Assembly (NCBI GenBank): GCA_030428945.1 | Contig: JAUIEC010000012.1 | Location: 62,001-126,000, forward strand | DNA from: Phycisphaerae bacterium | Lineage (GTDB): Bacteria; Planctomycetota; Phycisphaerae; UBA1845; Fen-1342 | Direction: 5' to 3' | Length of the DNA stretch: 64,000 nucleotides | Shown: positions 1-9,315 of the stretch, in pieces | Layout of the letters: each line of letters opens with the position of its first letter | Numbering within the stretch: the first letter of the stretch is position 1 | The notes under the pieces: generated by a model | The model's database searches: none | Told to the model about the DNA's origin: nothing | Seen by the model: the letters and a program-made list of their open reading frames with translations, nothing else | Program-made: the position numbers and the translations under genes

Positions 1-1
1 C

Positions 2-2356
2 GACCTGCAGCGCGTCACGCCCCCCGGCGGACAGCGCGGGGCGACCGTGGACATCGTTCTGTCGGGCGAGCGTCTGGCCGATGCGGACGCGTTGCTGCTG
101 TATCAGCCGGGGCTGACGGTGCTGGCGCTCGAAGCCGACAGCGAGCAGCAGGTTCGCGTTCGACTGCAGATCGCGCCGACCGCGCAACCTGGCGAACACC
201 GCCTGCGACTCAGGACCCGCACGGGCATCAGCGCGGTCCGCACCTTCTGGGTCGGCCCCTACCCCGATGTGACCGAAGTCGAACCGAACAACGAGTTCGC
301 CCGGCCGCAGGTGATCACGCCGGGCGCGACCGTGACCGGCACGCTGCCGGCCGAGGATGTCGACTGCTACGCGGTGGATGTCACGGCCGGGACGCGGATC
401 AGCGTCGAGATCGAGGCGCTGCGGCTTGGTCGGACGATGTTCGATCCGGCCGTCGCGATCCTCGACGCGCGGCGGTTCGAACTGGCCCAGAACGACGACT
501 CGACGCTGCTGCTGCAGGACAGCGTGGCCTCCGTCGTGGCGGCGGAGGATGGACGCTACGTGATCCGGGTGCGTGAAGCTTCGTACGGCGGCTGCGACGG
601 GTGCGTCTATCGACTGCATGTCGGCAGCCATCCACGCCCGACCCGGGTCGTGCCGCCCGGCGCACGCGTCGGTGCGGCGGTCACCGTCGCGCTGCACGGC
701 GATCCGGCCGGCGTGCTGACACAGGAGGTCACGGCGCCGACCGAGCCCGGCCTGCACCCGATCCAACCCGAGGATGAGCATGGCAGCAGTCCGGCGCCGG
801 TCTGGTGGCGGGTCGCGGACATGCCGATCTTCGACGAGACGGACATGCCGGCCGAGGCGCCGCCGGTTCCGGTGGCCTACCACGGCACGATCGCGGCCGA
901 GGGCGAAGTCGACCTGCTGCCGTGGCAGATGCAGAACGGTCGGGCGTACGTGGTCAACGTGTTCGCCCGGCGGCTGCGAACACCGCTGGACCCCCTCGTG
1001 CAGATCTCGCGGAGAGGCGGCGAGAACTCGGTCAGCAATGACGATGCGGTCGGGCTCGATCCGCGCATTCAGTTCACCGCCGCGGCCGACGGCATTGGCG
1101 AGGTGCGGCTCAGCGACCGGTTGCGGCGCGGCGGCCAGGCATTCTCGTATCGCGCGGAGATCACCGCGGCCCCGGCCGCCCTGCGGATCGGACTGCCGCT
1201 GCTGAACTCGCGGGCCGTGCAGTATCGCCAGACGCTGCCGGTCGCGGCCGGAAATCGCAACGCGCAACTGGTGCGGGTCGAGCGCGAGAACGTCGGCGGC
1301 CCGGTGCAACTGACCCTGGAGAACCTCCCGCCGGGCCTCGAAGCGGTACTGCCACCAATCCCGGCCGACACCGACCGCGGGCCCCTGCTGATCCGTGCGA
1401 CGTCGGACGCCGCCCCGGCCGGCGCCCTGGCGCCGCTGGAAGGTGTCATCGAGCAGAACGGCGTGTCCGTCCGCGGACGGTTGCGGCAGGATGTCCCGCT
1501 GGTCGTGGCGCCGCCGAACGAGACGGTCTACTACCGCACGACCGTCGAGGGCCTGGCGGTGGCGGCCTGCGAACCCGCCCCGTTCCGCCTCGAGGTGACA
1601 CCGCCCGGCGTCCCGCTCGTCCGTGGCGGCGCCATGCGACTGGCGGTCAGGCTCGAACGCGCCGAGGGCTTCGACGGCAAGGTCGAGTGCCGCATGCTCT
1701 GGAATCCGCCCGGCGTCGTCTCGGCTGGAACGGTCACGATCAACGAAGGGCAGACCGAGGTTGCCTACCCGATCCAGGCCCAGGGCAACGCCCCGCTCGC
1801 GACGCGGCCGCTGTGCATCATCGCCCGCGGCGGCACCGGCCGGGGCGAGGTCTGGGTTTCGAGCGAACTGATTCCGGTGACGATCGCCGAACCCTACGTG
1901 ACCGGCAGCATCCAGATGGCCGCGGTCGAGCAGGGTGGACAGGTCGATCTGACCGTCACGCTGCAGCAACTGCGTCCGTTCGAAGGCACGGGCACGCTGC
2001 GGCTGGTCAACCTCCCGGCCGGGACAAGCACCGAATCGGTGCAGATCGATGCGACCATGAGCCAGGCGGTCTTCCGCGTCACGGCCACCGCGGAGGCGCC
2101 GCCGACGACATCACGCAACCTCTTCTGTCAGTTGGTCATCGAGCAGAACGGCGAACCGATCACGCACCTGTTCGGTCAGGGCGGCACGCTGCGAATCGAC
2201 AAGCCGCGCCCGGTGGAAGTCGCGGCCGCAGCGCCGGCACCGGCCTCCGCGGCGGCCCCTGCCCCGGCAGAGCAGAAGGCACCGGCCGCGCCGCCGCGCA
2301 GTCGACTGGAACAACTGCGACAGGAAGCCAAAGCCCGCCGGGAGCAGCAGCGATGA
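2..2356 (+). CDS. PPC-domain surface/periplasmic protein, 5' partial
   Basis: The open frame enters from the left edge, and residues before the first in-window start (GTG at 47) read DLQRVTPPGGQRGATVDIVLSG. This is the usual opening of planctomycete pre-peptidase C-terminal (PPC) proteins, so the true start lies outside the window. About 784 residues are visible. A PPC beta-sandwich domain lies at nt 270-635 (VEPNNEFARPQ to YRLHVGS), and further beta-rich Ig-like modules follow up to nt 2200. The tail is an Ala/Pro-rich linker ending in a basic helix. Such proteins are exported and are thought to bind or organise partners at the cell surface; no catalytic residues are seen. The stop TGA overlaps the next ATG (ATGA at 2353-2356), so the gene is translationally coupled to the DUF1549 gene. 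Family is confident; exact role is unknown. Confidence 0.85.
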   Translation, partial: DLQRVTPPGGQRGATVDIVLSGERLADADALLLYQPGLTVLALEADSEQQVRVRLQIAPTAQPGEHRLRLRTRTGISAVRTFWVGPYPDVTEVEPNNEFARPQVITPGATVTGTLPAEDVDCYAVDVTAGTRISVEIEALRLGRTMFDPAVAILDARRFELAQNDDSTLLLQDSVASVVAAEDGRYVIRVREASYGGCDGCVYRLHVGSHPRPTRVVPPGARVGAAVTVALHGDPAGVLTQEVTAPTEPGLHPIQPEDEHGSSPAPVWWRVADMPIFDETDMPAEAPPVPVAYHGTIAAEGEVDLLPWQMQNGRAYVVNVFARRLRTPLDPLVQISRRGGENSVSNDDAVGLDPRIQFTAAADGIGEVRLSDRLRRGGQAFSYRAEITAAPAALRIGLPLLNSRAVQYRQTLPVAAGNRNAQLVRVERENVGGPVQLTLENLPPGLEAVLPPIPADTDRGPLLIRATSDAAPAGALAPLEGVIEQNGVSVRGRLRQDVPLVVAPPNETVYYRTTVEGLAVAACEPAPFRLEVTPPGVPLVRGGAMRLAVRLERAEGFDGKVECRMLWNPPGVVSAGTVTINEGQTEVAYPIQAQGNAPLATRPLCIIARGGTGRGEVWVSSELIPVTIAEPYVTGSIQMAAVEQGGQVDLTVTLQQLRPFEGTGTLRLVNLPAGTSTESVQIDATMSQAVFRVTATAEAPPTTSRNLFCQLVIEQNGEPITHLFGQGGTLRIDKPRPVEVAAAAPAPASAAAPAPAEQKAPAAPPRSRLEQLRQEAKARREQQR

Positions 2357-4782
2357 AACTTCGCCTGTTGGTTGTGTGCCTGTTGTTGTCGGCCGGCGCC
2401 CGTGCGGACGAACAACTGCTCGTGTTTCCGCCGGAGATTGAACTGCGCGGGGCACAGGCTTCGCAGCGCTTCGTCGTGCAGCATGTCTCGTCCGACGGAC
2501 TGACCACGGATCTGACGGCCACGGCCGGCGCGTTGGTGGCCGACGCGACCATCGCCACGACCGCCGCGGGGCGCGTGCAGCCCGTGGGCGACGGCGAGAC
2601 GTCGCTGGTCGTGCAGCATGGCGATCTGCAGGCCAGCGTGCCGGTGCGGGTCCGGGACGCGGGCGCAGCGCGGCCGCCGAACTTCCGGCTGGACGTGATG
2701 CCGGCGTTGACGCGGGCCGGCTGCAACAGCGGGACGTGTCACGGATCGGCCCGCGGACAGGACGGGTTCCACCTGTCGCTGTTCGGCTACGACCCCGATG
2801 GGGACTATCGAGCGCTGACCACGGAACTGCCGGGACGTCGCATCAACCTGGGCCGCCCGGACGAGAGCCTGCTGCTGACCAAGGGGCTCGGCATGGTTCC
2901 GCACACCGGCGGCCAGCGACTGACCCCGGACGACGAACTGCACCGCGCGCTGCTGGCATGGCTCGAACTGGCGGCGCCGCCCGCACCGACCGACACGCCC
3001 GAGGTGGTCGCCGTCGATGTCTTCCCGCCGGAACTGGTGCTGATCGGCAGTGGCGTCGCGGCGGCCGAGGGCGCGGGGACGCCGCACGGCGTGGTCGTGC
3101 GAGCGCGCTACAGCGACGGCAGCAGCCGCGACGTGACCAGCCTGGCGGCATTGCTGAGCACCAACGAAACCAGTCTGCGGATCGGTCCGGACGGACGTGC
3201 CTGGCCCGGCGTGCGGGGCGAGGCGCTGGTGCTGGCGCGGTTCGGACCGCTGACGGCCGCGATCCCGGCGATCGTGCTGCCACCTGAAAGCGCTCCGCCC
3301 CCGCCAGGTCCACCGGCCCGGAACTACGTCGACGAACTGGTCGATCGCAAGCTGGCCCGGCTGCGAATCCAGCCGTCCGAGGTGTGCAGCGACGCGGTCT
3401 TTCTGCGACGCGTGCACCTGGACATCGTCGGCCTGCTGCCGGACGTCGAAACCTGCCAGCGGTTCCTCGCGGACGAGCGCCCGGACAAGCGGGCCCGGAT
3501 GATCGACGAACTGCTGCAGCGCAAGGAGTTCGTCGAGTTGTGGGTCCTGAAGTGGGCCGAACGGCTCCAGGTCCGCTCGACGAACGAGTACAGCTACAAG
3601 TCGATGCTGCTGTACTACCAGTGGCTGCAGAAACAGATCGCTGACGGCGTTCCGCTCAACACGATGGTCCGCGAACTGCTGACCGCCAGCGGCGGCGCGT
3701 TCAGCAACCCCGCGGTCAGTTTCTACGAGATCGAGCGCGAGCCGCTGAAGCTGGCCGAGAACGTCGCCCAGGTGTTTCTCGGCATGCGGATCCAGTGCGC
3801 CCAGTGTCACAACCACCCGTTCGATCGCTGGACGATGGATGACTACTACGGGTTCGCGGCGTTCTTCCCGCAGATCGGCCGAAAGGCCGGCGAGGATCCG
3901 CGCGAGGCCGTCATCTTCAACACCGCCTCCGGCGAAACGCAGCACCCGGTCGGCGGCGCGGCCGTGCCCCCGAAATTCCTGGGTGGACCGCGGCCGGACC
4001 TGGCGGGTCGTGACCGCCGGGCGGTGCTGGCCGAGTGGCTGACCGATCCGCACAACCCGTGGTTCGCCCGCAGCGCGGCCAACTTCGTCTGGGCGCACTT
4101 CTTCGGGCACGGGATCGTCGAGCCGGTCGATGACTTCCGGATCAGCAATCCGCCGAGCAACGCCGCCCTGCTGGATGCGCTCGCCGCCCGCCTGGTCGAG
4201 ACGGACTTCGACATGCGCAGCCTGGTCCGCGACATCTGCAACTCGCGAACCTACCAGTTGGCCACCCGCGCCGAGGCCAGCAACGCGCACGACACGCGCA
4301 ACTACGCCCGGGCCGAGGTCCGCCGGATCCGGGCCGAGGTGCTGCTCGACATCATCAGCCAGGTGACCGCGACGCGCGACAAGTTCCGCGGCCTGCCCGC
4401 CGGGGCCCGCGCCGTGCAGATCGCCGACGGCAGCACCAGCACCTACTTCCTGGCCACCTTCGGCCGCGCCCGCCGCGAAACGGTCTGCACCTGCGAAGTC
4501 GTCATGGAGCCGAGCCTGTCGCAGGCCCTGCACCTGATCAACGGCGAGACCGTGCAGCGCAAGATCAGCGAGAGCGGACGCGTCGCCGGACTGCTGGCCG
4601 AAGGGCGCAAACCCACCGAGGTGCTCGATTACCTCTACCAGGCCTGCCTGACCCGAATGCCGACCGAGGCCGAACGGACCAGCCTGCTCGCGGAACTCGA
4701 CAGCGAAACGGACGCCCGCGTCGTGCTGGACGACCTGTTCTGGTCGCTGCTGAACAGCAAGGAGTTCCTCTTCAACCATTGA
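2353..4782 (+). CDS. DUF1549/DUF1553 (PSD1-type) cytochrome-like protein
   Basis: Protein of 809 residues. The ATG at 2353 overlaps the previous stop and opens a signal peptide (residues 1-18, hydrophobic core then ARA). A bacterial Ig-like domain (about 20-105) is followed by CNSGTCHG at 124-131, a CX4CH heme-type motif. The central DUF1549 region (about 310-520) contains CAQCHNHPFDRW, a second heme-type motif diagnostic of this family. A DUF1553 region fills the C-terminus. These proteins are expanded in Planctomycetes and are assumed to be periplasmic and redox-active, often in polymer breakdown loci; their reaction is not established. The usual DUF1501 partner is absent here, and a WD40/cytochrome protein follows instead. 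The stop TGA at 4780-4782 overlaps the alternative TTG start of the next gene. Confidence 0.9.
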   Translation: MKLRLLVVCLLLSAGARADEQLLVFPPEIELRGAQASQRFVVQHVSSDGLTTDLTATAGALVADATIATTAAGRVQPVGDGETSLVVQHGDLQASVPVRVRDAGAARPPNFRLDVMPALTRAGCNSGTCHGSARGQDGFHLSLFGYDPDGDYRALTTELPGRRINLGRPDESLLLTKGLGMVPHTGGQRLTPDDELHRALLAWLELAAPPAPTDTPEVVAVDVFPPELVLIGSGVAAAEGAGTPHGVVVRARYSDGSSRDVTSLAALLSTNETSLRIGPDGRAWPGVRGEALVLARFGPLTAAIPAIVLPPESAPPPPGPPARNYVDELVDRKLARLRIQPSEVCSDAVFLRRVHLDIVGLLPDVETCQRFLADERPDKRARMIDELLQRKEFVELWVLKWAERLQVRSTNEYSYKSMLLYYQWLQKQIADGVPLNTMVRELLTASGGAFSNPAVSFYEIEREPLKLAENVAQVFLGMRIQCAQCHNHPFDRWTMDDYYGFAAFFPQIGRKAGEDPREAVIFNTASGETQHPVGGAAVPPKFLGGPRPDLAGRDRRAVLAEWLTDPHNPWFARSAANFVWAHFFGHGIVEPVDDFRISNPPSNAALLDALAARLVETDFDMRSLVRDICNSRTYQLATRAEASNAHDTRNYARAEVRRIRAEVLLDIISQVTATRDKFRGLPAGARAVQIADGSTSTYFLATFGRARRETVCTCEVVMEPSLSQALHLINGETVQRKISESGRVAGLLAEGRKPTEVLDYLYQACLTRMPTEAERTSLLAELDSETDARVVLDDLFWSLLNSKEFLFNH

Positions 4783-4790
4783 AGCCACCC

Positions 4791-7706
4791 ATGCGCTCCC
4801 TGCCACGGACATTTCGTGCGACCGCTGCAATCCTCGCGGTGTGGTCGGCCCGGCCGCTGCAGGCCGATGATGCGCCGCGCGCCTACCAGGAGGACCTGCG
4901 TCCCCTGCTGGTCAACCGCTGCCTGAGTTGCCACAACCCGAACCAGACCCGCGGCGGACTCGACCTTTCGAGCCATGCGGCGGTGCTGGCCGGCGGCAGC
5001 GGCGGCGCGGTCGTGCAGCCCGGCGACTCCGGCGGCAGCCGCCTGTACCAACTCGTCAGCCACGCGGCCGAACCACACATGCCGCCCGGCGGTCCGCGCA
5101 TCCCCGACGCGGAACTGCAGGTCTTTCGCGAATGGATCGACCAGGGCTGCCGCGAAAACCGGGGCAGCGCGGCACTGACCGTGGCGCCGGACCCGGCTCT
5201 GCAGATGCGTCCGGTCGAATCCTTCACGCCCGCCGACGGCCAGGTCTTTCCGATCGGACTGCCGCTCGACCGGATTCGTTCGACGCGCTCGGCCGGCGCG
5301 GTGCACACGCTGGCCGCGCATCCGTGGTCGCCGCTCGCGGTCCTGGCCGGTGATCGGCAGTTGCTGGTCTACGACCTGCCGACCCGCGAACTGCTCGGCG
5401 TGCTGCCGCTGGAGGACCGGCGGGCCGAAGTCGTCCGGGTCTCGCATTCCGGCCGCCTGGTGCTGGTCGGCGGCGGGGTGGCCGGCCGCTCGGGACAGGT
5501 CGACCTGTACGCGCTCGAAAGCGGCCAGCGGCTGACCAGCCTGGGCGAGGAGTACGACAGCGTGCTGGCGGCCGACATCGATGCGACCCAGCGGTGGGTC
5601 GCGCTCGGCGGCCCGGGCCGGATCGTGCGGATCGTGCGCATCAGCGACGGCGGGCTCGTCACCGAGATCCGCAAGCACACCGACTGGATCACGGCCCTGG
5701 CGTACAGCCCCGACGGCATCCTGCTGGCATCGGCCGATCGCAACGGCGGCGTGCAGGTCTGGGAAGCCGAAACGGCCGCGGCGTTTCACACGCTGGGTGG
5801 GCATCCGTCGACCGTCGGCGCGCTGGCATGGCGTCCGGACTCGGACGTGCTGGCGACCGGATGCGCGGACGGGCGCGTGCGGCTCTGGAACATGCACGAC
5901 GGACGGCAACTGCAGGCGTTCAGCGCACACGGCGGCGGCGTGCTGAGCATCGCGATCGCACGCGACGGGCGGATCCTGACCGGTGGCCACGAATCGATCG
6001 CACGGCTCTGGACGCCCGACGGCAAGCCGCTGCAGCAGTTGCCGACGACGGCCGCGCTGGTGTCGGCGGTGGCGTTCACTTCGGACGGCAGTCAGGCCCT
6101 GACGACCGGGTTCCGCGGACAGGTCGAACTGTGGCAACTCGACCCGGTCGAACGGATCGCGGTGCTTCCGCATCACCTGTCACAACCCACCGAGCGTCAG
6201 GCCGCGCTCGCCGAGGAAATCACCGCGGCAGCAGCCCGCCTGACCGCGTTGCGTGCCGCCCGGCAGAGCGGGGAAACGAACCGCCCCGCGCTGGCTGCGG
6301 CCGTGGCGACGGCCGGCGCGCGGCATCAACAGGCCGAGGCGGCGGCGGCCGAGGCGGCCCGCGATGCCGACAGCCTTGCGCAACGCCAGGGACAACTGCA
6401 GGCGGACCTCGACACGGCCCGCGCCGAAGTCGATCGACAGACGGCCGCCCGCGACACGGCCCGCGCGGCGCTGGCCACCTGGCAGGAGGCGCTCGCCGCG
6501 GCGATCGCCGAGGACATTCGCGCCGGAGACGCACTCGAACAGGCGACCCGCGACCTCGCCGCCTGCGGCGCCCGCGTGCGGGAACTGGTCAGCGCCGGCG
6601 CGGCCGCGGACGACCCGGTCCTGGCCGAAGCACGCTGCGTCTACGACGAGCACAGCGGGCATCTGCTGCGGCTTTACGAACAGGTCGGTCAATCCGCCCA
6701 GCAGGCCGCGGTCGCGACGCAGGCGCTCGAAGCCGCGCGACAGCAGGCGAGCACGCTGGAAGAGGCCCTGGCGACCGCGACCGGACGGACGGACGCCCTG
6801 CAGACCGAGTTGCAGACCCTGGCCGGGTCGATCAGCGCCCGCTCCGCCGGGGTTGCGGAAGCGACCGAAGCGGTCCGCGTCGCGCAGGAGGCATTGGCGC
6901 AGCGGCAGGCGGAACTCGCGCAGGCCGACGCGGAAGGCGCGACGCTGGCCGGGCAACTGCGCGAAGCAACCGATTCGCTCGACCAACTGCGCGGGCGGCA
7001 TGCCAAGTGGGAGGCGGCGGCGCTGCGGCCACGACTGATGGCGCTCGAGCAGTCCCTGCGCGACGCGCGGGCGGCGCTCGCCCCGCTCGATCAGGCGGTA
7101 TCCGCGGCCGCCGCGGCGCTCGCGGAGAATGCTCGCCAGCGCGCAAACCTGCAGGCCGAACTCGAAGCGCTGCCCGCGAAGCAGGCCGAACTCGCGGACC
7201 AACTGGCGACGGCCACGACCGCGCTCGAACAGGCGGCCACCGAGATCGCGCAGCTCGAAGCGGACCTGTCGGCGCGAATCGCACGGCGCGACCAGACGGA
7301 CGCGAGCCTGCAGCATCTGCGCGAGGCGGCCGAGGCGGAGCCCGGCAACGAACACCTCGCCGCGGCGCGGACGCAGGCGACGGCCCTGCTGGCGGCGCTG
7401 AGCGCGGACTGCGACGCCGCGGCCGCGCGACTGGCGGAACGTCAGACGGCACGGGGCGAGCAGGCGGCAGCGCGACAGGAACTGTTGGCGCTGGGCGCGC
7501 GGCTGACGCGGCGGGCAGCGGAGATTCCGGAGGCGCTCGCCGCACTCGACGCGGCCCGTCCAGCGCTCGTCGCCGCGCGAGACGAAGCCCGCGCCGCGCG
7601 CGAATCGGCCGAGGAACCGGCCCTGCTGGCGGAAGCCGATCTGGCCGAATGCCAGGAGACCTACGACACCCTGCTGGCCCGCTGGCTGGAGCAGACCGGG
7701 CGGTAG
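4791..7706 (+). CDS. WD40 repeat protein with planctomycete cytochrome C domain and long coiled coil
   Basis: I chose ATG 4791 (971 residues) over the in-frame TTG at 4779 because it opens a clean signal peptide (MRSLPRTFRATAAILAVWSA). A planctomycete cytochrome C domain follows, with CLSCHNPNQTRGGLDLSS near residue 44 and the MPPGG motif typical of PSCyt1. A WD40 propeller occupies about residues 165-460; two clear blades lie at about 297-373 (GHPSTVGALAWRPDSD...VRLWN). From about residue 463 to the end (roughly 500 residues) the sequence is almost pure Ala/Glu/Gln/Arg heptads, a very long coiled coil. Third gene of the operon starting before the window. The combination suggests a periplasmic redox scaffold or rod; function unknown. 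Confidence 0.88.
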   Translation: MRSLPRTFRATAAILAVWSARPLQADDAPRAYQEDLRPLLVNRCLSCHNPNQTRGGLDLSSHAAVLAGGSGGAVVQPGDSGGSRLYQLVSHAAEPHMPPGGPRIPDAELQVFREWIDQGCRENRGSAALTVAPDPALQMRPVESFTPADGQVFPIGLPLDRIRSTRSAGAVHTLAAHPWSPLAVLAGDRQLLVYDLPTRELLGVLPLEDRRAEVVRVSHSGRLVLVGGGVAGRSGQVDLYALESGQRLTSLGEEYDSVLAADIDATQRWVALGGPGRIVRIVRISDGGLVTEIRKHTDWITALAYSPDGILLASADRNGGVQVWEAETAAAFHTLGGHPSTVGALAWRPDSDVLATGCADGRVRLWNMHDGRQLQAFSAHGGGVLSIAIARDGRILTGGHESIARLWTPDGKPLQQLPTTAALVSAVAFTSDGSQALTTGFRGQVELWQLDPVERIAVLPHHLSQPTERQAALAEEITAAAARLTALRAARQSGETNRPALAAAVATAGARHQQAEAAAAEAARDADSLAQRQGQLQADLDTARAEVDRQTAARDTARAALATWQEALAAAIAEDIRAGDALEQATRDLAACGARVRELVSAGAAADDPVLAEARCVYDEHSGHLLRLYEQVGQSAQQAAVATQALEAARQQASTLEEALATATGRTDALQTELQTLAGSISARSAGVAEATEAVRVAQEALAQRQAELAQADAEGATLAGQLREATDSLDQLRGRHAKWEAAALRPRLMALEQSLRDARAALAPLDQAVSAAAAALAENARQRANLQAELEALPAKQAELADQLATATTALEQAATEIAQLEADLSARIARRDQTDASLQHLREAAEAEPGNEHLAAARTQATALLAALSADCDAAAARLAERQTARGEQAAARQELLALGARLTRRAAEIPEALAALDAARPALVAARDEARAARESAEEPALLAEADLAECQETYDTLLARWLEQTGR

Positions 7707-7720
7707 GTCGGGAAGGGAAC

Positions 7721-7866
7721 GGGACACCCGGGACCTTGATGGAACCGGGGACAGAGAGAGGCGGCCCTTGCCCTGTCGACCTGGAATGCCTCGACGCCTG
7801 CCGCGGTCGACTTGTCCCGCGCAGACGGCCGGGCGGCGGTGACCAGGGAGGGCCGTCGACCAGCGC
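7721..7866 (-). repeat. Dispersed intergenic repeat, copy A
   Basis: Reverse complement of this stretch matches 16442-16560. Shared blocks include a segment close to CGCGCTGGTCGAYGGCCC at one end, GCGGGACAMGTCGACCGC in the middle, and GGTCCCGGGTGTC at the other end, in the same order and with similar spacing. By eye the blocks agree at about three quarters of positions; copy A carries roughly 20 extra nt. The element fills most of the gene-free gap between the WD40 gene and the YcaQ-like gene. No start, stop or RBS pattern suggests it is coding. Confidence 0.6.
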
Positions 7867-7909
7867 GAGCGGCCGCCGGGTTGGCCGTGGCACACGATCC
7901 GCCCGCTGA

Positions 7910-9166
7910 TCAGCGCCTCGCTGTCCTGCTGACCTGCCTGCTTCGAGCCGGCAGCGTGACCCGCTCGGCCCCGACGAAGGTGGCCAGGTCGTGGAGCGAC
8001 GCTTCGAGCGCGGCGTCGAACCGCCGCGTCCGGCGGAAATCGGGCTCCAGGTGGAGCGACTTGATTTCGAGGCAGGCCCGATCGCGGTGCAGTTTCGGAT
8101 CAAGCCGCCCGACAAGACGGCCGTCGTGCAGGATCGGCATGACGTAGTAGCCGAACGTCCGCTTCGGCGGCGGCACGTAGATCTCCACGCGATAGCGGAA
8201 ATCGAGCAGTTCCTCGGCCCGACCACGCTGCCAGAGGAATGAATCGAACGGGCACAGCGGAGTCGTCCCGCGCGGCGACGGCAGGCTGTCGAGACCCTCG
8301 AGATGCTCGGGCAGCGCGTAGCAGGCGCCGGCCACGCCCGGAACGCGCACCTCGACGACGCGTCCGCTCCGCAGGTTGCGGGCCAGCACGCGCCGACGGT
8401 CGGCCGCGGTCAGGTACGGGGCCGTGAAGTAGTTCACCAGGTGCTTCTCGGAGGCGATGCCGTTGCCGCGCAGGCCGGCCAGCAGCCAACTGTCCTCGCA
8501 GGCGGCGGTCGAGACGGTCGGACCGTCTGGATAAACTCGCTCGGCCAAGTCGAAGTGGCGGCGGAAGTGCCTGCGATTGGCGATCGCGATCCGCCCGGCG
8601 TGCCAGAGCAGTTGCAGCGAGCGGTTGTCCTCCTTGAACATCGGCATGGCGACCTTGTTCTGCCCGTTGCGGCGCCGGTCGGCGGCGGTGACCGCGAAGT
8701 TCGCGCTCTCCAGCACGCCCTCCTCGCGCAGGCGCCGCAGCACGCGACGCTTCGACCCCGGCGAAGTCTGATATCGCGGCCACCAGGACGAACGCAGCCA
8801 GTGCGGCGGCGGAAAGGCGGCCATGCGGCGGCGGCTGATCGGCAGGTGCTCGATCGGCAGCAGGCAGGCTTCGTGGCCCCAGTACTCGTAGGCGACGCGA
8901 TCGCGGTAGGCCCAGCGGTCGACCTGGCGGCGATCGTATTGGCCGAAGCGGGTCCAGAGCGTCAGGTAGTGGGCCCGGTCGAGGACGTTGACGCTGTCGA
9001 GTTGCAGTCCGCCGGTCTCGCGCAGCAGGTCACGGAAGGTCCGGCGGGTCAGCCGCTCCGTCCCGCGCGGCGCGGCCAGTCCCTGGCGCCGGAACCACAG
9101 GCGCAGCACCTGCTCCCGCGAGACTTCGGGCGGCGCGGGTCGCGCGGATCGGCTGCGGGCGGGCAT
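7910..9166 (-). CDS. YcaQ/AlkZ-type DNA crosslink-repair glycosylase (HTH_42 family)
   Basis: Protein of 418 residues, normal for the family. The N-terminal third is a winged-helix region containing GLQLDSVNVLDRAHYLTLW; Q55-L56-D57 fits the QXD catalytic motif of the YcaQ clade. Further family blocks are WGHEACLLPIEHLP and a C-terminal PFDSFLW / FGYYVMPILHDGRLVGRLD. Members excise bulky N7-alkyl adducts and unhook interstrand crosslinks (established for E. coli YcaQ and Streptomyces AlkZ). The gene stands alone; it is separated from the DUF1801 gene by a repeat-bearing 149-nt gap. A TTGACA (9196-9201) with 17-bp spacing to TGGAGA lies just upstream, but the same TGGAG could instead act as the ribosome binding site. 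Confidence 0.85.
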   Translation of the reverse strand: MPARSRSARPAPPEVSREQVLRLWFRRQGLAAPRGTERLTRRTFRDLLRETGGLQLDSVNVLDRAHYLTLWTRFGQYDRRQVDRWAYRDRVAYEYWGHEACLLPIEHLPISRRRMAAFPPPHWLRSSWWPRYQTSPGSKRRVLRRLREEGVLESANFAVTAADRRRNGQNKVAMPMFKEDNRSLQLLWHAGRIAIANRRHFRRHFDLAERVYPDGPTVSTAACEDSWLLAGLRGNGIASEKHLVNYFTAPYLTAADRRRVLARNLRSGRVVEVRVPGVAGACYALPEHLEGLDSLPSPRGTTPLCPFDSFLWQRGRAEELLDFRYRVEIYVPPPKRTFGYYVMPILHDGRLVGRLDPKLHRDRACLEIKSLHLEPDFRRTRRFDAALEASLHDLATFVGAERVTLPARSRQVSRTARR

Positions 9167-9198
9167 GACGAATCTCCACTGGCACCATGAAAGCGTGT

Positions 9199-9214
9199 CA
9201 ACGTGAAGGCGTGA
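9199..9214. repeat. Short 8-bp repeat (2 units, CGTGAANN)
   Basis: CGTGAAGG then CGTGAACG in the gap between the DUF1801 and YcaQ-like genes. Same 8-bp periodicity as the longer arrays elsewhere in the window, but with only two units and not located at a stop codon. Confidence 0.4.
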
Positions 9215-9315
9215 ACGAGGGCGTCCCGGGCGGTTCCGATCTCCGGCCTGACCTGTAACCGGCGTCGGCGTCGGCTCGAGGGTCAGGTGATTCCCTCGCC
9301 GATTCGTTCACCTGC

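Noticed and set aside
2176..4830. 884-residue open frame on the minus strand opposite the DUF1549 gene
   Set aside because: Composition is typical antisense of a GC-rich gene, with no domain; the plus-strand product is a clear family member.
5594..7909. Second long plus-strand frame inside the WD40/coiled-coil gene
   Set aside because: It reads as Arg/Gly/Ala-rich noise, while the chosen frame gives WD40 blades and heptads.
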